Source: Ooceraea biroi
Taxonomy: Eukaryota > Arthropoda > Insecta > Hymenoptera > Formicidae
Length of the DNA: 64,000 nt
Reading direction: 5' to 3'
Assembly (NCBI RefSeq): GCF_003672135.1
Contig: NC_039514.1
Location: 6,453,287-6,517,286 of the forward strand
Within the stretch, counting starts at the first letter, position 1. Each line of letters starts with the position of its first letter. Below the pieces are notes generated by a model. The model was not told the DNA's origin and ran no database searches. It was given only the letters and a program-made list of their open reading frames with translations. Positions 39,901 through 50,092 of this stretch are shown one piece after another. The translations under genes were made by a program, and so were the position numbers.

Positions 39901-42900
39901 CGCGTTAAGCTTAACGTAAAATAAAACTGCCGGCCTTTAAGAATGCCTAAAGAGAGGCATTAAGAATTCATAATCGGAGGATTTCTGAAGAGATGGGAAG
40001 GCTTTTTTATTTTTATTTATTGCAAATTATATTGGCAGCAATCTCGAGGAATTCTTTTCTACTTTTTATGAGATTCAGACTTGTCAGGACTTTTTTATTC
40101 TTTCACGTTTCACTGTTTAGCCGAACAAAATTTATAATTATAATTTTCACTAAATTTCCTGGAGCAGCCTTTTCCTTTTCTATTTATAGTGCTTGATGGG
40201 AGACTGCGATTGACGTGCCGCGGTTGATACAAAATTACAGAATGGTTTATCAAACAGGCAGCAGTCGCAAACAGGTTGCACGCAACTGTTGCGTCAATGC
40301 GATCGGGGAACGCTTCGAAAGTTGCGGAAGCCCGGAAGTTACGAAGCCTCTACTTTCCCGTGAACGTTCGAGAAGGTCGTGGGCGGCGGAGTCGATCAGA
40401 TACAACGTCCGACGTCGCATAACGCAATCGCGATGTTTTAATAAGGGACACGCACGCGGTGTATGAAAATTGGTTGCCTCGTACATTTCGCAGGTGCACT
40501 CTAGCACATCCCGCTTTTCCAATTTTCCTCGGCCGCGATTGCAAAATCATCGTTTAATTATCTTGGAAATTCGAACGTGTAGATGAAAATGTATAGAAAT
40601 TATTATAGAAATTTGGGAAATTTATTCATCTTTTGCCGGCACGTGTAAAAATAAAAATATGTTAAATTGGTACAATATATGATTTTCGCGTTCTTCATTG
40701 ACTCGCGAACGTCTGCTGACACTCAGCTTTAATTGTGTATCTTTTTTGGAGCACGGTGCCGTTATCGCCGGTGCTCAGTACTGTTCGCAACGTCGTTCTA
40801 TTCGCTTATATCCTTTGTATTCAACAAATTCACTACTGTTCACTACTGTGTTCTGAGATCACTTTTGTGCCTTTTCAAATTCCTGATCGCCACTCGCAAC
40901 GAAAATGTATTATAAATATATCGATGACTTATTTATATCGATATATCAATTGCATGAATCGATATATCGATGCGAAAAGTGCGGCCTGAAATTCCGGACT
41001 TCTGTTCGCGATTATTCTACCAGTGGTCATTCTTGAAAGAGATCGTGCGACATAAAATAACAAACTGAATACATTAGGCACGTATTGGGTTGTAACACAA
41101 GTAAGTTTGGTTATATTTAATATTTTTTTTATTTAATAAAGTTTATTTTATTTAAAATCAACTGGACTTAAACTGAACTAGAAGTGGCTTCTTGTTAATC
41201 ACAGTTATGCGCATTTGCGATGAATCATAACTAAATTCTTAGAATTAGAAGATGTTTTTTTATACCTGCAACCGCACCTATTTATGTTACAAGCCAATTT
41301 GATATTAGTCTCGACATTTAATTCACATATTAAATTTATCACTCAGAGTGCCCGTCAGGCTCCTGGGGTCCACGGTGCATGGGAGCGTGTAATTGCGGCG
41401 AAAACGGCACTTGCGATCCGGTAAACGGCACTTGTCGATGTTCCCCGGGACGGCAGGGACTGCAGTAAGTAACAAACGATCTCACAAGAGTACTATAAAG
41501 TTCGCAAAAAAAAGAAAAACGAAGTAATAACTTAACGTAGCGCTCAAGCTTGTCAAGTCGGACAATAATAGGACACTTTTCCGTCCGCAGATGCAGAGAG
41601 GCTTGCGCAATCGGCCGATGGGGCTCAGATTGTGCGAATGAGTGCACATGTCAGAACCGGAATAATGATTGCGATGCCGTAACCGGAAAATGCACCGACG
41701 ACGACGACGTTTCTCTAGTCGGACGAACGCCGCCCGTTTATTTGCAGAGCTCCACTACCGAGCGTGTGCAAACATCCAGGATCAGTAACGTGGAGTATAC
41801 AGAAGTCTTCTCGGCACCACGCGAGACTACCGAACACCAGACGAAAGGTGAAATAATACGCTTTTCGAGGGGGCCACTTGCGCAACTGTTTACCCGGAGA
41901 TGGGGAAACGAGGCTTGTAGAAACGCTGCTCAAACGTGCCATGGGCGTCAAGAACAATTTGCTGATTAACGACGGAGTTAAGCGAGGAGACTCTTTGTAG
42001 AAGTTAGAAAAATAGAAGAGAAAAGAGATGCTTTTTACTCTCTTTCTATTGCTCGAATTGTTGATGTAGATAAGATTACTTTTTGTAAATTTGCCAATTT
42101 TATTGTCGGGGTACACATATTATAATTATTGCGCGGATGTTAAAACTGAAGTATTTGCAGAAAGCGGAATTAATTAGCTTGACTTCTGACACGCTCGTAT
42201 CTTGAATGACTCGTGACTCCAGAGACTTCTTTACTCATGCTAATAATCTAAACTCTCATAACTCGGAAATCGAGTTATACTTGACACAACATTTCACTCC
42301 GACAGCTCAAATATTATTTATGCTCGAGTGTTTTTCATATTTAATCTCACCGGTATTTCCGAGACGTACTGTAAAACGAGTTTTACTGCATCATCACATG
42401 ATTCGACATCGATTTTATTGTTATTTTTAACGAAGTACTGAAGTTACTGTGAGAGAGTTGAACTTAATATCCAGCGATTAATAATGCACGTAGAATCGAA
42501 TATCGCAATATCTTCATAATTTCTTTTCATTTCATTCGCAGACGTCGACAATTTGAACGACACGAATTACGTTTCGGAAACGACGACGCCAGTATCAGCT
42601 TCGTTCGCGATTCCTTCTCAAAAAGCAACGGTGAACGTGACGCCAGGAAGAGATCCTGCCACAACAGCCCGGTCTGTAATTGTATTGGTTTCCGTTCCGG
42701 AGCGCAAAAGGGACGTTGAAAAGAACAGGCAAAAGTTTCCTACGAAGGACGCTTTTCTCAGACACGTTCAGAGCGACGGAAGCGTTGGCGTGTCGGATAT
42801 CGATTACGTGAAGACCATTCATAAAGGTGCTGTTGCAAAACATTACAACTCCGTGTACACCTAAGTATAAATTAAAGAATCAATTATATCTCTCTGTCTG

Positions 42901-45900
42901 TATAAATAACAAACTGCAAAATTAATTCGCATAAATTAATGCGTAACTTAAAACTTAAAATAAATTAATTTAAAATAAAAAATAACTAAATTACATTAAA
43001 ATGAAACATCAAAAATAATTTTCACAAATAGTACAGTGTGCGAATACCAAGTCACAGACTTCCCTATACACAATCGACATGTTACAATAAAATAAAGTAA
43101 ATCTATTGTCAATCTTGCAGACGATATTCAGACACCGGCGCCGATCCCGCTGGACATCGCTCTGATCGTCGTAGCTGCGATCGTCTCCCTCGGTCTGACC
43201 TCGCTCGCAGTAGTCATGGTCCTCCACATGCGATCTAAGCTGTTCGAAACCGTTCGCCTTGCCGTTTACGACGACGGGAAGAGCAAGAGCCGCGAGTGCG
43301 AAAGTGCAAACGCTGGAAGGATGTCGACGGTGATCAACTCCGCTCTGCCCCGTGAGTATCGCGTGGATTCACCTGGTGCAGGCCTTCTCTTCTTAGTTTA
43401 GAAGTGTTAGTGAAATCTAAGGAAATCATGAAATCTGTGTGTCCTTGACCTCGATGCCTTCCACCTAATAAATATTTTCGCGATGTATATAATAAATATT
43501 GATTTGCTGCGTTACATTGAATGTAATTAAATATAAATAAATTCTCTATGATTCTAGCACTTCCGACTCGTGCGAATCCTGGATTCACCATCAATGCCGA
43601 ACCGGAAGCGATATTGACGGTCAACGGCATCGAGTCATTGAACACTTACGCTAACGGCACCGCTGCAATCGGTCTCCGAATTTCTGGTCTTCACGGTGAG
43701 TTAACACGTTTTTCAAAAATATTTCATGCGCGCAAACATAACGCAGCATTCGCAGCAATTCGCAAAACATATGAAGAACATATCTGATTCAAAATTAGTA
43801 AAAAAATTTAGACATAAACTCCAGCGATAGTTAGAGCACACTACATAATGCAGATATATTTTAAAAAGATATATTTTTTAAATATGAAAAGTACAAAATT
43901 TTTTAATAGGAAAAACCTTGGCGCTGCTGAATTCCAAAATATGAGAAAACACTGTGTCAAGTTATATAAATCATATCGAATAAACACGTAAATGTAATAA
44001 CTGCAATGTAAATTCTATAACTTTATCGTTTTATTATCATATATCTTTTCCATGATACATGCAGATATATACTTTATTTTGATTTATATTGATTTTGTTT
44101 TAATTTGTATTGAATTTGCGTCACAGTTAATTCAGCAGCGCCAAACCTTTTTCCATTAAAAAATATTAAAGAGAGGTAAGTTCTGCACAGATATTTCATA
44201 CATGAGTTTTGCATGATAAAGCAAAAGCAGATTTTACTCAAGCTCAATTGTAATAGCAGGGCGTTCATCCATCAGAGCAAAAAAGAATCAAATTCAACCT
44301 CCCGTATTTTTACGAAAAATGGTCATAGAGAGATATTTAAGAAAGCATTTTAAAGCGTAAAGCATTTTAAAGCGTCAGGTTTACAAAGATTCAACGCAGT
44401 TTCTCTACAAAGATTCCACTATAGACGGCACAACTTTACAGTGAACCTTACAAAAGTGAAGAATAATTTTCAAATTTGATGGCGTGTACGAGGAGAATAA
44501 AACCTTTTCTCCAAACGGTTCCGTTTGCATCGTAAACCTTAACATTACCTCTTTAAAATGTGTGACGCACGCACGCACACATGTACATCACTGAAATTGT
44601 TCTGTAAAATGACCGTAGATGGATCATATCCGACTATCCCGAATTGAATGATAACATTTTTATGTGAATAAACTATATCGATCGTTATTCAGTGTATTCG
44701 AAAACAAATCGTACTTTAGTTTTTCCGCCAAAACTACCAGCGCTACCTTACGTCTGAGGAGCGATACTTTGGCATATATATACCCCGTCCTATCCGTCGT
44801 AATTTCAAATCAAGCAAGTAGTTTGACAGTGAATCAGTCGCGATAACATGCCTCTTCGAAAACTCACAGAGGAACACCGCGCGGTCATAAAACTTTGTAA
44901 CAAATTAGATATGTTGGCGATAGATACATTCGCCATAATGAATGTAATTAGTTATCTACAACCAGTGCCCTCATATAACGCGATTAGCAAATGGTCTACG
45001 TGTTTTAAAGAGGGAAGAAAAGACGTCCGTCCATTATAGTGAGTTTGCTGAAAAAACAGCTTACAATGATATTAAAGGCAAAGTCGCCGAACTCCGTAAA
45101 GTTCATAGTCGGAATCCATCATCTGCATGGCGTACTGCTAAACTTTCCCTAAAAGGGACTGCGAGAGATTTAGGTTTTGCCGAGAGTAAAAAGGATGAGG
45201 TTCATGGCCGTGTCGTGCCACTCAAGCTGACCATAGAACAAAAGCAGGCACGCTACAATCATTGCGAGGACATTCTTAACATGCACAGGACAAATCCCGA
45301 ATTCCTGAATTCACTTATCTTTGGTAGCAGGACATGGATTTCTATGAAGAGTCCAGACATGCCAGGAACGTCGGAAGAGAAGTCAACTAGTGTAGAGATG
45401 ATGCCGTTTGTTTGTTTCTGCGATTCGAGAGGCATCATATATCATGAAGGCGGTCCGATGCGTACAATAAATGAAGGGGAACAACAAAAAGAAAAAGAAG
45501 ATGGAGATGAAAAGTTTTTGAAGCATGTTATGAATCAGCTGTGGTATAATATAAATTACAATAGGTCAAGTTATTTCAAGCTAGAGCAACCAAAGTTTTA
45601 TTTGTTGCTTGATAGATCACTTGACTCTATTAGCGTACGCGAATTTTGGGCTAAGAAAAAAGTGTGTCTTTTATCTCAGCCACTCCATGCGCCGGATTTA
45701 TCACCGTGCGACTATTTTTTGTTCAACAACATTAGAACAAAAATAGGGAACCAAGTATTATATGACTATTTTTGTTTACAAACAGAGTTAAAAGATAAAC
45801 TTAAAGAGATCGTGGAAAACTTTAACGACAAGAATGCACAACAATGGGATCGATTTATGGATAAAGGTGTCCGTAACCTGATAGAGCGTGCAGAGATATA

Positions 45901-47652
45901 TTGTAAGGGCATAACGAAGGAATATATGTATTAGATGTAGGATTATATGATTGAACTGGCAGGTTAGCAATATAAACATTTACGTAGTTTTGTGTAAAAA
46001 AAGTAATTTTTTTCGATATGTCGTGTTATTAAATGCGATATGTTGTTAATTAAAATGTCAAACAAATACTTCAACTATATCAATCATTTTTGCAAAGTTT
46101 TGCGTTTGGAATTATGAAATTGTATTATTCTTTTTATATCCTGCGAATACTTTCATCGATTATTAATTTGTTTGTAAAAGCTTATATTTATTACTGAGGT
46201 TTTTTCTATGATTGAAATCTTCCATTTGGCTTATCCGAAATGTGAGTGTGCGACTAATCTACGAATATGAAACGGATGTATTATCTTCAATAGTCTATTA
46301 CTTTGTTTTTTATTATTACAATTAACTCGCATTAAAATTCCATTTATCGATAAGAATATATCTATCTTATAGATCTAATATCTCGAAAATTATACTGTAA
46401 ATCTATCTTATAAGTGCGAAAACGTATGAGACTTGATATGCTTGTATTATTTTGTCGAATATTATTTTTTATGCTACTTTTATGTTACTATATCCTTTTA
46501 ATAATTCGATTTCTTTGAATTTTCTACACGAATTTATTTATATTGGGTTAATATCAGCTTGCGCTTTATTATTTTGTAGATAAAACTTGCATGAGACGTA
46601 AGATTGATTCGTAAGTTCCGCGCATATCAAGAGATATTTTTTTTATTCTAGAAAATCGTTGTTATGCTTAATGTTTATAAGTTGGAAGATTTATCAAATT
46701 ATTTCACATTTACATATTTACTTATAAAACTAATTCATTTTGATTACTGATACAGATACGTGTGTTAAATGATGAAATAATAATTGTGATCGATCTTAAA
46801 TTTTAATTATGAAATACATGTGTTATAAAAATACTAATTGGCAAAGATCTGTAAAGTTATATATTTATATACATTATTTAGGAAAAGTTGTCTAAAATAT
46901 ATTTTATAATAATAATGTTATGTGAAATAATTTTAATCTATGAATGTATAATATTATAATTCGTGTGTTATATACCTTTATTATATTACGTGTGTTACAC
47001 GAGACAAATAAGGCAAGGACAAATAACAAGGACCGATCGGCTTAATATTGGTTTGGAGAGAGGCTTAATATTGTTTTGGATTGAGGCAGTCGACAATAAC
47101 AAAGGATAGAGACGGCTTCCAAGAGACCGAGCAAACCGAACGCGAGTCCTCAACAACAAGTACAACGCGTGATCGTAGATCTATTAATTGTACTTTAGTC
47201 TATCCATTCGAAATATATATACTTTGTACTTATAGTAATTAAATAAACATGTTATTATTTTAACCCAATCTATAAGTTTGAATTACTTTTTAACGAGAGC
47301 GAATATTATGTCCCATACTGTGCCTGTCGCTATCATTTTGTCACTATCAATGATAATCCTCAAAGAAATCTCTTTTAAAAATTTATTTTAAATAATTATA
47401 AAATCGTCATCTTAAATAAATCATATGTACATTTATCGGCAAAATTTTTTAACTGTTATAATTAATAGATGTTTCTTACAAATTTCCTTACAATTTCTCT
47501 TAATTGCAGATTTCTTACAAGACGGACATTACGATCGACCGCCGGCGACTCTGATATGTCTGCAAACCACGAACTTCGACCACAATGCGGAACACGTTTA
47601 CGATGAGATACCCTTGCAGACCACCCCGCAATGCAGTCGCAAGGATCTGTAA
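27905..47652 (+). CDS. NimA: NimA: EMI-NIM-EGF transmembrane receptor of the Nimrod/Draper family
   Basis: Nine exons: 27905-28011, 31023-31149, 38906-39089, 41347-41464, 41591-41847, 42542-42826, 43121-43351, 43558-43695 and 47510-47652. All junctions are phase-compatible and give 529 residues with TAA at 47650-47652. Features in order: signal peptide (about 1-23); EMI domain (about 27-78, with FTWCLQIPPRC); NIM motif with CCEGY at 89-93; one NIM/EGF repeat; two laminin-type EGF-like repeats (CNCGENGTCD and CTCQNRNNDCD); a Ser/Thr-rich stalk; a transmembrane helix (about 370-394); and a tail of about 135 residues. The tail has NPGF, VYDDG and, near the end, VYDEIPL with Y513. This architecture matches NimA and is close to Draper/MEGF10, engulfment receptors. 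The start is the first Met before the hydrophobic signal. Introns 1, 2 and 8 are large and full of transposons. An AATAAA-poor 3' end leaves the transcript end uncertain. Confidence 0.92.
28032..28095 (+). repeat. Near-perfect hairpin just after the NimA exon 1 donor
   Basis: The arms at 28032-28058 and 28069-28095 pair at 25 of 27 positions around a 10-base loop. It begins 20 bases after the donor site. It could be a hairpin-type element, a precursor RNA, or a splice-modulating structure. Confidence 0.6.
28197..28220 (+). repeat. 24-bp direct repeat, left of transposon copy 1
   Basis: TTGGTCAACGATTTTTAATT plus TAAT. The same 24-mer with two substitutions occurs at 30714-30737, just outside the other end of the element. 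Confidence 0.6.
28231..30712 (-). mobile_element. Mariner-related element, copy 1 (minus orientation)
   Basis: The limits are set by where similarity to copy 2 (44611-47349, opposite orientation) begins and ends. Similarity covers the transposase frame and about 1.1 kb of non-coding 3' sequence, including the shared GAGAGCGAATATTATGTC near the outer end. I see no clear terminal inverted repeats and no TA duplication, so the true ends are uncertain. The element lies in NimA intron 1. Confidence 0.7.
29368..30449 (-). pseudogene. Mariner-type transposase remnant, copy 1
   Basis: The frame runs from ATG at 30449 down to 29724 and then continues in another frame to 29368, with one frameshift near 29735; total about 360 codons, close to mariner length. 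Recognisable mariner blocks are KLTIEQKQALYNHCEDII, DSRGIIYHE, SPDLSPCDYCLF and CVELNGDY. The usual GDE(S/T)W around the first catalytic Asp reads GSRTW, and about ten residues after it are missing. The second and third Asp (LLDNS and PCDY) are present but 33 residues apart instead of 34. An active DDD enzyme is therefore unlikely. Confidence 0.85.
30714..30737 (+). repeat. 24-bp direct repeat, right of transposon copy 1
   Basis: TTGGTTCACGATTTTTAATT plus TAAT, matching 28197-28220 at 22 of 24 positions in the same direction. It may be a long target duplication. Confidence 0.55.
35640..36895 (-). mobile_element. Mariner element with intact ends (1256 bp)
   Basis: Terminal inverted repeats of about 30 bp: the left end reads TTAGGGGTGTGATTTAGTTT and the right end is the complement of TTAGGAGTGTGATTTGGTTT. 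TA target duplications lie at 35638-35639 and 36896-36897. The size and ends fit a mariner element in NimA intron 2. The ends differ at only a few positions, so the insertion is fairly young, though its transposase is broken. Confidence 0.92.
35807..36724 (-). pseudogene. Mariner transposase, frameshifted
   Basis: Three consecutive reading frames on the minus strand (36724-36344, 36347-36138, 36148-35807) together read as one mariner transposase. The N-terminal part has the paired helix-turn-helix region (CEYWFRRFKSGD, then a second HTH ending in LHEMGK). The middle has VTGDEKWIYFDNP with the first catalytic Asp, and the last part has PRDNARPD and SPDIAPCDYYLF with Asp pairs 34 residues apart. 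The DD34D triad is therefore kept. Frame breaks near 36345 and 36145, with loss of some codons, inactivate this copy. Confidence 0.9.
39090..41346 (+). other. NimA intron 3
   Basis: 2.26 kb without a recognisable gene. Two copies of the TATCGATA-like palindrome lie at about 40938-40972 and could be DREF-type sites by sequence alone. Confidence 0.55.
41848..42541 (+). other. NimA intron 5
   Basis: An AT-rich intron of 694 bases beginning GTGAAA and ending CGCAG. Nothing else is seen in it. Confidence 0.7.
43897..44164. mobile_element. Small hairpin element (MITE-like)
   Basis: The arms at about 43897-43933 and 44128-44164 are inverted copies of about 37 bp with the shared core GGCGCTGCTGAATT. 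The internal 190 bases are AT-rich and non-coding. No clear target duplication was found. Confidence 0.6.
44611..47349 (+). mobile_element. Mariner-related element, copy 2 (plus orientation)
   Basis: Homologous to copy 1 (28231-30712) in inverted orientation. Similarity starts at GACCGTAGATGG, covers a 5' leader with ATATATATACCCCGT, the transposase, and a long AT-rich 3' part, and ends at TTTTGTCACTATCA. It is about 260 bases longer than copy 1, mainly in the 3' part. Terminal repeats are not apparent. Confidence 0.7.
44848..45934 (+). pseudogene. Mariner-type transposase remnant, copy 2
   Basis: Begins at ATG 44848. The frame shifts once near 45036 and then stays open to the TAG before 45935, about 360 codons in all. 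It shares KLTIEQKQARYNHCEDIL, CDSRGIIYHE, SVREFWAKKK and PDLSPCDYFLF with mariner transposases. Like copy 1, it has GSRTW where the first catalytic Asp should be and lacks the following segment. The last two Asp are 32 residues apart. A catalytically active product is unlikely. Confidence 0.85.
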
Positions 47653-50092
47653 CGGAGAACCGTCTTTTTTCGCCGCGTTCATGGTCAAGTGCAACCGCAG
47701 TCAACAATGCAATACCATTAAAACAAAAAGTAGACAAGGAAAATGCACTAGGCGGTTTTTAAACGGAATATGGCCAACTATCGCGGGTGGATAATCGATG
47801 AAAAGCTAATCGCGAATCCAGTCGTGGTAAAAAATACGCGGAAACTGGTTTCCGATCTTACGTGGAATCGCGTCGCGAACACGCAAGGCTGAACGTGACG
47901 ATAATTGAGTGGACAAGTAGAAAAACAAGTCGCTTGAGCCGATTGTACTGTCAGTGATCACCAGCAAAATTCAGCAGCAGCGGAGCGTGCTTACTTTCCG
48001 AATCAACAGTTTGCAGTTTCGCGGCGGAGTGACGTCAAACGTCCAATGCGCGAATGCACTCCGATTACGATTGCGCGCAATTAGATGGAAAGTGCGAAAT
48101 GACAGAGTCCCGCGTACAACGAGCGGAAAAACACGCTGCGCCGACTGTCATTATACAAATGGCACTAAGCATGCCCGATGCCGGAGCTATCTGCTTGCTA
48201 AGTAGAGATGTAGAAGTAAATTGCCCGCGAAGTCGTTCGTCAATTCGCAGTTCGCGGTGTTTGGTTTGATAATTCCGCTGTGAACACGAATCGCGCGGTT
48301 TTGCAAATATTATAAATATTATGTAACTCGATTAGTTGCGTCAGTTGAGATTAATTATTAATTAAATAAATTAATATTGAATGAGGAGATTCTTCTGCGC
48401 TTGCACTGTTATTTACGGAGCAGAATTGACGATTAAAAGTAATAATGAGTTATTCGAAATTCGCGATAACGAATTTGTTATAACAAATATTTGTAATCAT
48501 TTTTCCTTGCCACAGTTATAAAGAAGTGTTCTTTTTCGAGCGTGGAAACGCACGGAAATTTTTCGATGTGCACCGCCAACTGCTTTGACGAATGTACGAC
48601 AGTAACGATGCACACAGTGGGTGATAATTTAATCAATGATACGAATTTATTATCATAGAGGAAATGCACTTAATGACTTCCTGTATTTTAAATGAAACCA
48701 AAGAATTAAAATTCCATTTTATTACAAAAGCGATGTAATATGTGCTGCGGAAAAACAAAATGTTAATTATACGACAAATTTTAAATAGTTATCTATTACA
48801 GATAAAATATATAAATATATAAGTAAGTTGCGAGTGTAATAAAATATGTCTTAAAATAGGCCTTTATTTATCTTATCTTACATAAATAATTCATTTTAAT
48901 CTAACTTTATTTATACAACTATATACGCACAAATTTATCGTACACTAAAGTTCATATTGATATAGATAATTAGTGCGAAACTGCATTGTTAGTCAATAAT
49001 GACCGTCTCGTTTTTCACTCAATAAATATCCTTTCATTTCCATGAAGGAGAAGAAAAACTTTCCATTTCCCACGTCACGCGATAATCTAATGTATTTCGC
49101 CCTGGCAAAGAAACTGGCTTTTTGCTCCGCAAATACTCGCAATCGTTTCAAGGAAATGTTATTTGCAGTCAGCGTTAGCTTATCGCAACTAGATAAACAA
49201 AAGCTGCGCGCTTATAACATATTCTGCATCGCCTCCGATTTGTATATGCACTAACGAATCACATCAGACGAATTGCATGAAACAAATCTAATTTTGCGGC
49301 ATTTGTAATAAACTGCACACGAGCGCGCAATGTTAAAAAAATGTACACGTTTCACTGATAGTTTTGGAGACACCCACTTCACTCGCAAGACTCCTTCGCA
49401 TTATTTCAAATATTAATAAATTTTTTTCTCCCAATTAAGAAGACATCATCTTCATCATTAAAACGAATAATCTTCGCTCGAGATAACCCTCACACTCAGA
49501 TAAGGCAAGTGAATAGATGAACTCTTATTTAATCACTTTCGCACATATTATGTCCCCTTGCATGTTACACTTTGTGTGTATAAGAAGATTGATGGCCTGA
49601 ATATAATCGAAGGAGTCTTACTTTCCACAATTTTCACATCACAATCCGGAGGAATCTCGAAGAAGCGCAACTCTGATTAAGAAATATCTCTTCATGCGAT
49701 TAGTAAATAAAACAAGAAGAATTAACATAAATTTATAGTTGCTGCAAATTCTGATTCCTTAATTTTCTTCAGATGCTATCAGTAACTCGATCGAGCGATT
49801 CACGTCGTGCCCGATGAGTCAATCGTGGCCTATTTAATGGCAGCGACCTACTCAGCGATTATTGCGGGGAAAAACGACAAGAAACGGGCACACACACGAT
49901 TTGACGCTTTGACCTCATTAAAGCTCTTTGACATATCGATACGCATAACCGATAACCGTTTCCGTGAAGAAGCGCGTTGCGCACTTTTATCGAGAAGATG
50001 GAGAGACCGCTGACCTCCTTATCGCGGCGATGCGCGCACTCTTTGACCGAAAATGCGCTGGCCAGTAGTAAAATTGCGATCGTTCACGCAAC
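47653..50092. other. Intergenic region between NimA and NimB
   Basis: 2.4 kb containing the NimA 3' end and the NimB promoter. ATTAAA at about 47718 is a possible NimA poly(A) signal. Several weak CGATAA motifs lie in the last 200 bases before the NimB start. No other gene is seen. Confidence 0.55.

Larger units (their letters stand above)
43696..47509 (+). other. NimA intron 8
   Basis: 3.8 kb, holding a hairpin MITE (43897-44164) and the plus-strand copy of the mariner-related element (44611-47349). No host exon is recognised. Confidence 0.75.

Noticed and set aside
46980..47280. LTR-like stretch with AATAAA in the 3' part of transposon copy 2
   Set aside because: The same sequence is present once in copy 1 and not at both ends of either element. 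No retroelement protein motifs are nearby.
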